A stretch of 64,000 bases of DNA from Polaribacter porphyrae (GCF_002954685.1 NZ_MSCN01000001.1:3817170-3881169), one strand, 5' to 3'; positions 42,766-51,478 are shown, counted from the first letter of the stretch. Numbers and translations are program-made. Notes: a model not told the origin generated them from the sequence alone.

Positions 42766-42867
42766 TTAGATTTTTAAGGTGTACCATAGGAATTAACAAA
42801 ACTTTGGCAGAAAATACAAGCTTATTTTTTGATTTAAAAAAAAAGTGAAAGTCAACTTTAAAACTAT

Positions 42868-42875
42868 TATTTTTG
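42868..42875 (+). promoter_or_regulatory. -7 box (TATTTTTG) placed 6 bp before the YgiQ ATG
   Basis: TATTTTTG ends at 42875 and the likely ATG is at 42882, so a transcript would be leaderless or nearly so. Confidence 0.45.
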
Positions 42876-42881
42876 CAAACT

Positions 42882-44840
42882 ATGCAAGAAACGAAAAAAC
42901 ATCAATTAACAGATTGGTTACCAACCACAAAGAAAGAAGTAAAGATTCGTGGATGGGAACAATTAGATGTTATTTTATTCAGTGGAGATGCATATGTGGA
43001 TCACCCATCATTCGGACCTGCTGTAATTGGACGAATTTTAGAAAGTTATGGTTTAAAAGTGGCAATTGTACCACAACCAAGTGTGAATGATAATTTGCAA
43101 GATTTTGAAAAATTAGGCAAACCCAGATTATTTTTTGCAGCAACTGGAGGCTGTATGGATCCTATGGTTTCCAATTATACAGCCAGTAAAAGAAGACGAG
43201 ATAAAGATGCATACACTCCAAATGGAGACAAAGGTTTTAGACCAGATTATGCAACTTCTGTTTATAGTAAAATATTAAAAGAAAAGTTCCCAGATGTACC
43301 TGTTTTAATTGGTGGAATTGAAGCCTCTTTAAGACGTGTAACACACTATGATTATTGGTCTGATAAGCTCTTGCCAACCATTTTAGAGACTTCGAAAGCA
43401 GACATGTTGGTTTATGGAATGGGTGAACAACCTTTGCGCGAAATTGTAGAATTGTTGCAAAAAGGTGTTCCTTTTTCAAGTTTAAAAAACATCAAACAAA
43501 CTGCAGTTTTAATCAATCAAAAAGAAGAAAAAATCCCTGTTGTGAACAATTGGGATGATGTAACTATCAATTCTCATGAAGCTTGTTTAGCTGATAAAAA
43601 AACATTTGCATCGAATTTTAAAACGATAGAACAAGAATCAAATAAATTAAAAGCAAGAAGAATTTTTCAGGAAGTAGGAGAGAGGACTTTAGTTATAAAT
43701 CCACCTTTTCCAACAATGACAGAAGCAGAAATTGATGGTTCTTTTGATTTACCTTACACAAGACTTCCTCATCCAAAATACAACAAACGTGGGCCAATAC
43801 CTGCGTTTGAAATGATAAAATTCTCTATAAATATTCACAGAGGGTGTTTTGGTGGTTGTAGCTTTTGTACCATTTCTGCACATCAAGGAAAATTTATAGC
43901 AAGTAGAAGTCAAGAATCGGTTTTAAAAGAGATTGATAAAGTGGCAAATATGCCAGATTTTAAAGGTTATTTGTCTGATATTGGTGGACCTTCTGCAAAT
44001 ATGTACAAGATGAAAGGTAAAGTACAATCTATTTGCGATAAATGTGTTGCACCAAGTTGTATTTCGCCTGTAATCTGTTCTAATTTAGACACGTCTCACA
44101 AGCCTTTAACAGAGTTATATCAAGCAGTAGATAAACATCCAAAAATTAAAAAATCTTTTATTGGAAGTGGAATTAGACACGATATGCTAGTGCCTGAATT
44201 TAATAAAAATGCAGATGCAAAAGAACTGGATGCTTATACAGAAGAGGTAATGACCAAACACGTTTCTGGGCGTTTAAAAGTGGCTCCAGAACATACGTCT
44301 GATCCTGTTTTAAAGTTGATGCGTAAGCCTTCTTTTACCTATTTCCATAAGTTTAAAGAGCGTTTTGACAGAATCAACATAAAGAAAAAATTGAACTTAC
44401 AGTTGATTCCTTATTTTATATCAAGCCATCCTGCAAGTGAAGTAGAAGATATGGCAAATTTGGCAGCTGAAACTAAAAATATGGGCTTTCAGTTAGAACA
44501 AGTTCAAGGTTTTACACCAACTCCAATGACAGTTGCAACTGTGATTTATTATTCAGGATATCATCCTTACACGTTAAAACCTACAAGAACTCCAAAAACA
44601 AAAAAGGAGAAAGAAGACCAGCATAAATTTTTCTTTTGGTATAAAAAAGAAAACAAAGATTGGATTAAAAGAACATTGAACAAAGTTGGAAGACAAGATT
44701 TATTAAAAGTTTTATTACCAGAAAATAAATCTTGGCAGAAAAATAAAAAAGCAAAAGCGGCAAAAAACACTTTTGATGATGCTGTTCCTTTTAATAGAAG
44801 AAAGAAAAAAGTGAGTAGAGCTCCAAAAAAAAGAAGGTAA
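42882..44840 (+). CDS. YgiQ-family radical SAM protein
   Basis: A 652-aa protein starting at the ATG 42882 (MQETKKHQLTDWLPT); a TTG three codons earlier lies within the -7 box. An N-terminal UPF0313 domain (DAYVDHPSFGPAVIGRILES, AATGGCMDPMVSNYTA) precedes the radical SAM core with its 4Fe-4S cysteines in HRGCFGGCSFCTISAHQGK. The tail is Lys-rich. The reaction is unknown. The cassette 2 left repeat begins about 10 bp after its stop. Confidence 0.93.
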   Translation: MQETKKHQLTDWLPTTKKEVKIRGWEQLDVILFSGDAYVDHPSFGPAVIGRILESYGLKVAIVPQPSVNDNLQDFEKLGKPRLFFAATGGCMDPMVSNYTASKRRRDKDAYTPNGDKGFRPDYATSVYSKILKEKFPDVPVLIGGIEASLRRVTHYDYWSDKLLPTILETSKADMLVYGMGEQPLREIVELLQKGVPFSSLKNIKQTAVLINQKEEKIPVVNNWDDVTINSHEACLADKKTFASNFKTIEQESNKLKARRIFQEVGERTLVINPPFPTMTEAEIDGSFDLPYTRLPHPKYNKRGPIPAFEMIKFSINIHRGCFGGCSFCTISAHQGKFIASRSQESVLKEIDKVANMPDFKGYLSDIGGPSANMYKMKGKVQSICDKCVAPSCISPVICSNLDTSHKPLTELYQAVDKHPKIKKSFIGSGIRHDMLVPEFNKNADAKELDAYTEEVMTKHVSGRLKVAPEHTSDPVLKLMRKPSFTYFHKFKERFDRINIKKKLNLQLIPYFISSHPASEVEDMANLAAETKNMGFQLEQVQGFTPTPMTVATVIYYSGYHPYTLKPTRTPKTKKEKEDQHKFFFWYKKENKDWIKRTLNKVGRQDLLKVLLPENKSWQKNKKAKAAKNTFDDAVPFNRRKKKVSRAPKKRR

Positions 44841-44843
44841 TTT

Positions 44844-44992
44844 TAATTTTTCGCTAACGTTTATGTATATGGTTTGTTGCGTATTTCAAGCACCTAATTT
44901 AGTAAATAATTACCGACCAAGAAAGTCCACGAGGACTTTCGTAAGTAGGCAAGAAGCCAGCAATAAATTATATACGGTGTTGTAGCACGTTA
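44844..44992. repeat. Cassette left-end repeat L2
   Basis: About 140 bp aligning with 8224-8371. Outer terminus TTCGCTAACG (44850-44859); perfect 8-bp hairpin GAAAGTCC-ACGA-GGACTTTC (44921-44940); then CGTAAGTAGGC, AATTATATACGG and the inner word GTTGTAGCAC (44979-44988). It ends in the stop codon of the cargo gene. Confidence 0.88.
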
Positions 44993-45454
44993 TTTTTCTA
45001 ATATTTTTTTTAGTTCAAAATCTTTGTGATATTGCTTAATTAAAGTTTCAATTATTAATTGACTTTCTTTGATTATTTTTTCAGCCGTTGATTTCTCTTT
45101 AAACTGACCACTGTGTGCAATACTGTTTCTTTCTTGATTTATGTTTTGAGCTTTTGTATTTAATTTTTTTAATTCTTTCTCAAAATCAGAACCTTTAAAA
45201 ATTGGAATTAGAAGTTTATCAAATTTACCTCTAATTCCATTTGCCCAAATTAATAGATGAGAGACAAAGTCTGAATCATTATTCTTATTGTTTTGCAGCT
45301 CATTCCGAATTACAAGGTTTGCACTCAATTCAACTGATGTTGAAGCACGTAAAATTACAGTAGACCATTCTTTTCTTTCATAAAGTCCATTTACTTTATT
45401 CCAGTTTGATTTAATTTTTTCTAAATCACTTCTTTCAGAGTAATCTTTTTTCAT
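44990..45454 (-). CDS. HEPN-like small protein (cassette 2 cargo)
   Basis: A 154-aa all-helical protein. Near its end it carries NINQERNSIAHSGQF, which fits the HEPN RNase/nucleotidyltransferase-partner motif R-x4-H (RNSIAH). The upstream helices (ERKEWSTVILRASTSVELSA) suit a HEPN/Abi-type bundle. No partner toxin or MNT gene is seen beside it. It lies in a repeat-bounded cassette, so a mobile or defence-related role is plausible, but no function is shown. Confidence 0.65.
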   Translation of the reverse strand: MKKDYSERSDLEKIKSNWNKVNGLYERKEWSTVILRASTSVELSANLVIRNELQNNKNNDSDFVSHLLIWANGIRGKFDKLLIPIFKGSDFEKELKKLNTKAQNINQERNSIAHSGQFKEKSTAEKIIKESQLIIETLIKQYHKDFELKKILEK

Positions 45455-45461
45455 AATTATA

Positions 45462-45911
45462 TTACTGTTTTTTCATTATTAAAGGCTTGACTGAAGTTGG
45501 TGCTGTAGTCCATTCAATTTCTGTGTCTGAAATTTTTATAAATTCATAAAGAACTTCGTGGTCAATACTTGGACGTGCTGGATCATGATATTCTATTTCG
45601 ATTGAATATCTATTGTCAAGAATTATTTCTTTTACAAAATCAGATTGTTGATTCAAGTAATCACGACCATTCAAACTTGATGTTGTGCTTTCCTTTATAT
45701 TTACTTGTTCACTACCTTGATTCATTCTAATTGCATTTCCATCTGTAAAAATCCAACCATAATCATTGTTTCCAATAGATTCTGAATACCAAGTTCCGTT
45801 TATCCAAGCAGGGGGATTCAAAATGACTTCTAATTTAGTTTTAGTTTCTTCTTCGTTTGAAGAGCAAGATAATAGTGTGATAATTCCAACAAATAATAAT
45901 AATTTTTTCAT
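45462..45911 (-). CDS. Lipoprotein of unknown function (cassette 2 cargo)
   Basis: A 149-aa lipoprotein (MKKLLLFVGIITLLSCSSNE, lipid on Cys17) with a mature beta-rich region (WINGTWYSESIGNNDYGWIF) resembling lipocalin-like or DUF4488-type small domains, though the family is not certain. It precedes the HEPN-like gene by 7 bp and is the first gene of the cassette. The right repeat R2 begins just upstream of its start. Confidence 0.65.
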   Translation of the reverse strand: MKKLLLFVGIITLLSCSSNEEETKTKLEVILNPPAWINGTWYSESIGNNDYGWIFTDGNAIRMNQGSEQVNIKESTTSSLNGRDYLNQQSDFVKEIILDNRYSIEIEYHDPARPSIDHEVLYEFIKISDTEIEWTTAPTSVKPLIMKKQ

Positions 45912-45929
45912 AGTTTTTCGTTTTTGGGT

Positions 45930-46028
45930 TAATGTGCTACAACGTGTTAACGAATATGTGTCGTTTTAATGACTTATATTCGAAGTTAGCGAAGTTATAT
46001 TTTTTTAAGTTTAGAAACAAACCAAACT
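45930..46028. repeat. Cassette right-end repeat R2
   Basis: About 100 bp aligning with 9411-9510. It has the inner word GTGCTACAAC (45934-45943, the exact complement of L2's GTTGTAGCAC), the stem CGAATAT (45951-45957) with ATATTCG (45976-45982), the outer terminus GTTAGCGAA (45985-45993, complement of the L2 terminus) and the distal TTTAGAAACAAAC block. Confidence 0.88.
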
Positions 46029-46103
46029 ATTTCTTGTTTTAAAAAAATACTTACCTTTAAAAACAACTATTTAAACTTTTATGAAAACTACAAAACTATT
46101 CAT

Positions 46104-47666
46104 TTATATTTTTAAATTTTCAATAGCTGCTTCTGCACATCGTTCGCCATCCATAGCTGCAGAAATAATACCACCTGCATAACCACCACCTTCTCCACAA
46201 GGAAATAAACCTTTAATTTCTGGATGCTCTAAATTTTCTTTTCTAGGGATATTTACTGGTGATGAAGTTCTAGATTCAACACCTATAATATTAGCTTCGT
46301 TTGTATTATATCCGTGCATTTTTTCACCAATTTGAGCAAATCCTTTACGTAGTTTTCCTCCAATTGCTTTTGGTAATAGTGAGTGTAGAGGAGACGATTT
46401 TAAGCCTGGTTGGTATGAAGTTGGATTTAATTCTGGAGATAATTTTCCGTTAATAAAGTCGGTAACTCTTTGTGCAGGTGCAGTTTGTGATCTTCCACCA
46501 GCTGTAAATGCCAATCTCTCTAAATCCTTTTGATATTGTAACCCTTTCAAAGGCCCGAATTTTTCGTATTTATACAAATCTTTATCAGCATTAATTTCTA
46601 CTACAATACCAGAATTTGCAAATGCATTATTTCTTTTAGAAGGTGACATACCATTAACAACAACCTCTCCATTAGAAGTAGCTGCAGGAACTATAAAACC
46701 TCCTGGACACATACAGAAAGAGTATACGCCTCTATCTTTTACTTGCTCAACCCAACTATAAGCTGCAGCAGGTAATAATTCATGACGATTTCCTTTACAA
46801 TGATACTGAATGCTATCAATAATTTGTTGAGGATGTTCCACACGCACTCCCATAGCAAATGATTTTGCTTGTAGTGCTATGTTCTTTTTGTGTAACAATT
46901 CAAAAATATCTCTTGCAGAATGGCCTGTTGCAAGAATTAAAGCTTTTGTAGAAAACTCACGACCATCTTTTAATACAACAGCTTGTACTTTATTTTGTTT
47001 GATAGTAATATCAACAACTTTAGATTCAAAGTGAACTTCACCACCATATTTTATGATGTTTTCTCTAATTTTTGCAATAATTTTCGGTAATTTATTTGTT
47101 CCTATATGTGGGTGTGCATCAATTAATATTTGCTCTGTAGCCCCATGATAAACAAGGTTTTCAAAAATTCTACGCACATCTCCACGTTTTAAACTTCTAG
47201 TATATAATTTACCATCAGAATATGTGCCTGCACCACCTTCACCAAAGCAGTAGTTAGAATCTTCATTCACGTTATGAAACTGATTAATTTCACGCAAATC
47301 TCTACGTCTTGCTCTAACATCTTTACCACGTTCTAAAACAATAGGTTTGTAGCCCAATTCTATACATCGCAAAGCTGCATACATTCCAGCAGGACCAAAA
47401 CCTACAATATGAATTTCAGGTTTGTTACTTACATCTTTATAATTAAATTGATATTCAGAATTTTCTGGAGCTGGTTCTTTAATATAAACAGCTACTTTGT
47501 AATTAAAGTATATTTTCGGATTTCGAGCATCAATAGATTTACGCAAAACTTTAATAGCACTAATATCCGATTTTGGTATGCTTAAAAACTGTGCAGCTTT
47601 AATTTCTAGAATATTTGCTTTTGTTTCTTCTTGTAATTTTACTCTAAATTGAACCTCTTTTACCAT
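46104..47666 (-). CDS. FAD-dependent dehydrogenase (COG2509 type)
   Basis: A 520-aa protein. A short N-terminal domain (about 1-80, SISKSDISAIKVLRKSIDAR-like) precedes a Rossmann FAD domain (HIVGFGPAGMYAALRCIELG, ERGKDVRARRRDLREI) and FGEGGAGTYSDGKLYTR. The C-terminal FAD block is FPCGEGGGYAGGIISAAMDG. The substrate is not known. It faces the cassette 2 right repeat at its 3' end. Confidence 0.9.
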   Translation of the reverse strand: MVKEVQFRVKLQEETKANILEIKAAQFLSIPKSDISAIKVLRKSIDARNPKIYFNYKVAVYIKEPAPENSEYQFNYKDVSNKPEIHIVGFGPAGMYAALRCIELGYKPIVLERGKDVRARRRDLREINQFHNVNEDSNYCFGEGGAGTYSDGKLYTRSLKRGDVRRIFENLVYHGATEQILIDAHPHIGTNKLPKIIAKIRENIIKYGGEVHFESKVVDITIKQNKVQAVVLKDGREFSTKALILATGHSARDIFELLHKKNIALQAKSFAMGVRVEHPQQIIDSIQYHCKGNRHELLPAAAYSWVEQVKDRGVYSFCMCPGGFIVPAATSNGEVVVNGMSPSKRNNAFANSGIVVEINADKDLYKYEKFGPLKGLQYQKDLERLAFTAGGRSQTAPAQRVTDFINGKLSPELNPTSYQPGLKSSPLHSLLPKAIGGKLRKGFAQIGEKMHGYNTNEANIIGVESRTSSPVNIPRKENLEHPEIKGLFPCGEGGGYAGGIISAAMDGERCAEAAIENLKI

Positions 47667-47670
47667 AGCA

Positions 47671-47678
47671 CAAAAATA
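47671..47678 (-). promoter_or_regulatory. -7 box (TATTTTTG) placed 4 bp before the FAD dehydrogenase ATG
   Basis: The minus strand reads TATTTTTG with only 4 bp before the ATG at 47666, again a leaderless-type arrangement. Confidence 0.45.
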
Positions 47679-47739
47679 GTTGAAAAGCTTAAATAAAAAT
47701 AGGAATGTTTTTTAGGTTTATGCATAAAAATTTGCTAAA

Positions 47740-48561
47740 CTATTTCTTAACAGCAATCATCATATGAGGACTAAAAGGTAACAAATACTCATCGTTTTGA
47801 GTTAAATTTTGTAACGCTTTTAAGGTTTTCGACTTTTTCTTGTCTAACATATTTGCAAAATATTCGTTGTCTAACCAAATCATACCTTCTACTGCAAATA
47901 AATTGATGAACTCTAAATCTTGCTCTAAAAACTCTTCTTTTAATTCTTGTGGTTTATGATAAAAAGCATCAGCTAATAAAAAAGGAAAATCTTTTGGTGC
48001 ATTGTGAATTCCAGTGGTTAGTTCTTGTTTGCACATTTCAAAAAAGGAATTGGCGTGAATCATTCCATTCATTAAACCTACTACTGTTGATGCTGTTGCA
48101 TTTATGGCAAATCCTAAAATAATCCCTCCTTTTTTCAAAACCCTTTTTGCTTCTAAAATAGCAGAAATTCTATCTTCTCTATTTTGTAAATGATATAAAG
48201 GGCCATGCAGAATAATTAAGTCAGCAAATTCATTTTTGTAGGGTAATTTTTGAGCAATTCCTTTCGTTACAGAAAATGGGTTATTCAATTTATTAGCTCT
48301 TTTTTCAGCAAGTTTTATATGTTTTACAACAGGTTCTATTAAATGTACAGTATGATTATTTTTAGCAAGCCATTCACTATATTTTCCTGTACCACCACCA
48401 ACATCAATTATAATTAAATTTGGTTTAGATATATGTAATTGAATGAGTTCTTTTATTCGTTCAAATTCAAAAATCCCCATTCCTTTCTCAAGACGAGTCT
48501 CTTCTGAAGCTTTGTTGTAAAAATCGTCTAATTCTTTACTGATAAGTGGCTTTCTTTTCAT
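47740..48561 (-). CDS. Class I SAM-dependent methyltransferase
   Basis: A 273-aa Rossmann-like methyltransferase. Motif I is NLIIIDVGGGTGKYSEWLAK, the acidic ribose contact is in VHLIEPVVKHIKLA, and the motif IV region is DLIILHGPLYHLQNREDR. The substrate is unknown; small-molecule methylation of the UbiE/SmtA kind is likely. It lies about 50 bp downstream of the dienelactone hydrolase gene on the same strand. Confidence 0.87.
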   Translation of the reverse strand: MKRKPLISKELDDFYNKASEETRLEKGMGIFEFERIKELIQLHISKPNLIIIDVGGGTGKYSEWLAKNNHTVHLIEPVVKHIKLAEKRANKLNNPFSVTKGIAQKLPYKNEFADLIILHGPLYHLQNREDRISAILEAKRVLKKGGIILGFAINATASTVVGLMNGMIHANSFFEMCKQELTTGIHNAPKDFPFLLADAFYHKPQELKEEFLEQDLEFINLFAVEGMIWLDNEYFANMLDKKKSKTLKALQNLTQNDEYLLPFSPHMMIAVKK

Positions 48562-48612
48562 TTTATGTATTAATGAGACCTCTTCATTTATTTAGAAATA
48601 ATAAATTAAATT

Positions 48613-49503
48613 TTATCCTCTTAAATGTTTATCAAAAAAAGCAATGGTTCTTTCCCAAGACAAATCTGCAGCTTCTTTATCAAACCTTGGAGTTGTGTTA
48701 TTATGAAAACCATGATTTGCATTCGGATAAAAATGTGCAGTATGCTCAATTTTATTCTCTTTTAATACTTTTTCAAAAGCTGGCCAACCTGCATTTACTC
48801 TTTTATCTAATTCACCATATTGTAATAATAAAGGCGATTTAATTTGTGCAGCCATTTCATCATTAGGTTGTCTTCCATAATAAGGAACTGCTGCACTTAA
48901 ACCTGATACTTGAACAGCCATCATATTAGAAATCCATCCACCAAAACAAAAACCAACTACACCAACTTTACCTGTACAGTTTTTATGATTTTTTACATAA
49001 TTATAGGCAGCAATAAAGTCTTCTAACATTTCCAAACGATCTCTTTTTCTTTGCATTGTTCTTCCTTCATCATCATTTCCAGGATAACCACCTAAAGGAG
49101 TTAAAGCATCTGGTGCTAAAGAAATGAAACCTTCTAAAGCGGCTCTTTTACCTACATCTTTTATATATGGATTCAAACCTCTATTTTCATGAACAACAAT
49201 AATTCCTGGGAGTTTACCAGTAGTATCTTTTGGAATAGATAATAAGCCATCAATTTTTAATCCTCCTTTAGGAGAATCGTAAGTAATCATTTCTGAATCT
49301 ATTCTAGGATCATCATCTTGAACAGTGATAGAATCTATATAATTTGGAGAAATAAAACTTAACAAAGCAGGTAAAGTTATTGCACCAACAGCATATAAAG
49401 AGAGTTTTTCAAGAAATTGTTTTCTTGTTAATTTATTGTGTGCATAGTCATCGTATAAATCAAATACTTCTTGACTTATATCTTCTTTTTTAAGTTGAAT
49501 CAT
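48613..49503 (-). CDS. Dienelactone hydrolase family protein, exported
   Basis: A 296-aa alpha/beta hydrolase. The N-terminus has LTRKQFLEKLSLYAVGAITL, a Tat-like or membrane-targeting segment without the twin Arg. The catalytic Cys is in VGVVGFCFGGWISNMMA, the Asp near LQYGELDKRVNAGW, and the His in NANHGFHNNTT. Similar exported DLH-like proteins are common in Bacteroidota; the real substrate is unknown. The sigZ gene lies just upstream on the same strand. Confidence 0.88.
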   Translation of the reverse strand: MIQLKKEDISQEVFDLYDDYAHNKLTRKQFLEKLSLYAVGAITLPALLSFISPNYIDSITVQDDDPRIDSEMITYDSPKGGLKIDGLLSIPKDTTGKLPGIIVVHENRGLNPYIKDVGKRAALEGFISLAPDALTPLGGYPGNDDEGRTMQRKRDRLEMLEDFIAAYNYVKNHKNCTGKVGVVGFCFGGWISNMMAVQVSGLSAAVPYYGRQPNDEMAAQIKSPLLLQYGELDKRVNAGWPAFEKVLKENKIEHTAHFYPNANHGFHNNTTPRFDKEAADLSWERTIAFFDKHLRG

Positions 49504-49570
49504 TGTTGAGGTTATAATAAATTATTAATTCCTCTAATATAATTAAAAATTGATGATTCGTTTTCTTAAA

Positions 49571-50110
49571 TTAATTACAAACCTTACAATCTTCTTTTTC
49601 TTTGATTTCTCCAACTAAATTACCATCAGAATTTAGTTGAAACCCACAACAATCCATAAATCCTTTAGCTATAAGTTTTCTTGCACGTTGAATTTGTGAT
49701 TTTGTAGTTGATAAGCTTTGTTTTAACTGAAAAGCAACTTCTTGTTGTTTTAATCCTTTTATATCTGATAAAAATAGAGGATCTCTATATTTTTTTGGTA
49801 AGTTTTTTAAGATGCCTCTTAAACAATCTTTTTCTGTATGAATGTTTTCTGTTATTGATTCTTCGCTTTCAAAATGAGCAATTTCAAATGTTTTATTTGT
49901 TTTATTCCAATAATCAATAATTGAATTTCGAGCAATACTAAAACACCAAGATTTTAGTTTGGTAATATCTTTTAAAGTATGCAGCTTGGTGTGTATTTTA
50001 ATGAAAGTATCCTGTAAAATATCATCAGAAATAGTTTTATCTTTTACTTTGCTGATGATAAAATATTTTAAATCGTCAGAATATGATGTCCAAACTTGTT
50101 TTGTTGTCAT
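49571..50110 (-). CDS. sigZ: RNA polymerase sigma factor SigZ (ECF) with Cys-rich tail
   Basis: A 179-aa ECF sigma factor starting at the ATG 50110 (MTTKQVWTSYSDDLKYFI), 2 nt after the stop of a Cys-rich peptide gene. Region 2 is about residues 15-75 (DDILQDTFIKIHTKL, KLKSWCFSIARNSIIDYW) and region 4 about 95-150 (LPKKYRDPLFLSDIKGLKQQ). The C-terminus FMDCCGFQLNSDG ... KEKEDCKVCN holds four cysteines, like the metal-sensing tails of CorE-type sigma factors. No classical anti-sigma gene is adjacent, so self-sensing or peptide control is plausible (inference). Confidence 0.92.
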   Translation of the reverse strand: MTTKQVWTSYSDDLKYFIISKVKDKTISDDILQDTFIKIHTKLHTLKDITKLKSWCFSIARNSIIDYWNKTNKTFEIAHFESEESITENIHTEKDCLRGILKNLPKKYRDPLFLSDIKGLKQQEVAFQLKQSLSTTKSQIQRARKLIAKGFMDCCGFQLNSDGNLVGEIKEKEDCKVCN

Positions 50111-50112
50111 CC

Positions 50113-50220
50113 TTAACAATTACAATTTGTACAAGTACAACTTATGCAAGTACAGTTTTTACAATTATCAATTTTACAAGCTTCACAAGTACAAGTACAT
50201 TCATTTTTATAGTTTTTCAT
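50113..50220 (-). CDS. 35-aa cysteine-rich, metallothionein-like peptide
   Basis: The minus strand ATG at 50220 opens a 35-codon frame (MKNYKNECTCTCEACKIDNC then KNCTCISCTCTNCNC) with 11 Cys, in repeated CxC and CxxC spacings. It has no aromatic residue after Tyr4 and no His. It stops 2 nt before the sigZ ATG (TAA-GG-ATG), so the two are co-translated. The regular Cys spacing is hard to explain unless the peptide binds metal (metallothionein-like) or redox-cycles. No homologue is claimed; the coding call rests on the composition and the coupling. Confidence 0.72.
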   Translation of the reverse strand: MKNYKNECTCTCEACKIDNCKNCTCISCTCTNCNC

Positions 50221-50286
50221 TTTATTAGTTTTAATGTTCATATAATAGACAAACAAAATTTAAAAAAGATGCAAAGGATATGTATT

Positions 50287-50814
50287 TTATTTTGAACGAG
50301 AACCCACAAATTGATCTGATTTCAATTTAAACAACACATTAAAAGTGGTTAAACTACCATAGATTCTTGTGATATATTGCTGTAAATCAATTTTATCTTG
50401 GTCGTCTAAAGTTTTACTAGAATTAATTTTTTGCTCCATCACTCGAATTCTGTCTCTAACCATTACAATTTTATGGAAAAACGTATCAATGGGAATTTCT
50501 TTATCTGCTAAATTAGAATCTGCAGGTCTTAAAATTAAAGATCCTTTTTTCCATCTGTCTGCTATTGGAGTAATTTGAGTAACATCAGACCATTTTTGTA
50601 AAATCTCTTTTAATGATTTTTCCACTTCATAAAAACTAACAGTATCTACTTCATCTTCAACAGCTTCAATCACTTCGAAATCACTGCCAATATCAATGGT
50701 TTCTAATCCATTTTCTAAAAAAGTTACCCAATAATGTTTAGAAGTAACATTTGTAACTACACCTTTACCAAATTCTGAATGTTCAATTCTCGAGCCTATT
50801 CCTAATAATTTCAT
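50287..50814 (-). CDS. Conserved protein with PcrA/UvrD-tail-like SH3 motif (175 aa)
   Basis: A 175-aa cytoplasmic protein. The N-terminal GIGSRIEHSEFGKGVVTNVT (residues 5-24) resembles the Tudor/SH3-like end of UvrD/PcrA helicases, which binds RNA polymerase. The remainder is helical (KSLKEILQKWSDVTQI; VMVRDRIRVMEQKI) and unfamiliar. It precedes the Cys-rich peptide gene by about 66 bp on the same strand. Flavobacteria seem to share it, but I cannot name a function. Confidence 0.78.
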   Translation of the reverse strand: MKLLGIGSRIEHSEFGKGVVTNVTSKHYWVTFLENGLETIDIGSDFEVIEAVEDEVDTVSFYEVEKSLKEILQKWSDVTQITPIADRWKKGSLILRPADSNLADKEIPIDTFFHKIVMVRDRIRVMEQKINSSKTLDDQDKIDLQQYITRIYGSLTTFNVLFKLKSDQFVGSRSK

Positions 50815-50886
50815 TTTAGTATTTTAATTTTTAGGGAAGATAAATAACTTCTCTATTCTATCAAATTATTTTATTTTCAATAATTA

Positions 50887-50916
50887 TTGAAAGTTTAGAA
50901 AATAATTGTATATTTG
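50887..50916 (+). promoter_or_regulatory. Two-part Bacteroidota promoter for the GbsR/MarR operon
   Basis: TTG at 50887-50889 and TATATTTG at 50909-50916 are 19 bp apart, matching the TTTG/TAnnTTTG spacing. The -7 box ends 4 bp before the regulator ATG (50921). Confidence 0.6.
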
Positions 50917-50920
50917 TCAT

Positions 50921-51424
50921 ATGAAATTAGATGAAGCAAAAAATAAATACATTCAGACTTGGGGAAGTTTAGCTACTTCTTGGGGAATTAACAAAACTAT
51001 GGCTCAAGTTCATGCTCTGTTGCTTATTTCTACAAAACCATTATCTGCAGAAGATATTATGGAAACATTACAAATTTCTAGAGGAAATGTAAATATGAAT
51101 GTTAGAGCACTAATTGATTGGGGAATTGTACAAAAAGAATTGGTAATAGGTGAGCGTAAAGAGTTTTTTGTTGCAAATAAAGATATGTGGGAATTGTTTA
51201 AGCAAATTACTAAAGAACGTAAAAAAAGAGAGATTGAACCTGTGTTAAAAATATTAGCTGACTTACAAATTGTGGAAGAGACTACTGATGAAGCTACAGC
51301 TTTTAAAAAAGTTTTAAATGATTTATCTAAAGTAACCACAACTGTAAATGGAATTTTAGATAAGGCTATAAAAGCTGATGAACATTGGCTATTGTCTAAC
51401 TTTACAAAAATGGTAAAAAAGTAA
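50921..51424 (+). CDS. GbsR/MarR-family transcriptional regulator
   Basis: A 167-aa regulator starting at the ATG 50921 (MKLDEAKNKYIQTWGSLATS). The winged helix-turn-helix is about residues 30-95 (MAQVHALLLISTKPLSAEDI, LQISRGNVNMNVRALIDWGI), followed by a helical dimer segment. GbsR-type proteins repress their neighbours in response to small ligands. It opens a co-directional run of six genes (51.4-55.6 kb) and probably controls them and itself. Confidence 0.88.
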   Translation: MKLDEAKNKYIQTWGSLATSWGINKTMAQVHALLLISTKPLSAEDIMETLQISRGNVNMNVRALIDWGIVQKELVIGERKEFFVANKDMWELFKQITKERKKREIEPVLKILADLQIVEETTDEATAFKKVLNDLSKVTTTVNGILDKAIKADEHWLLSNFTKMVKK

Positions 51425-51478
51425 AAAAATTTGAATACAAACTTTCAAAAATTTCTGAAAGTTTTAAATACAGATATT

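Noticed and set aside
50083..50295. Plus-strand frames over the Cys-rich peptide region rich in Ser/Thr/Phe
   Set aside because: They are the complement of the repeated Cys codons of the minus-strand peptide, and no start context or family supports them.
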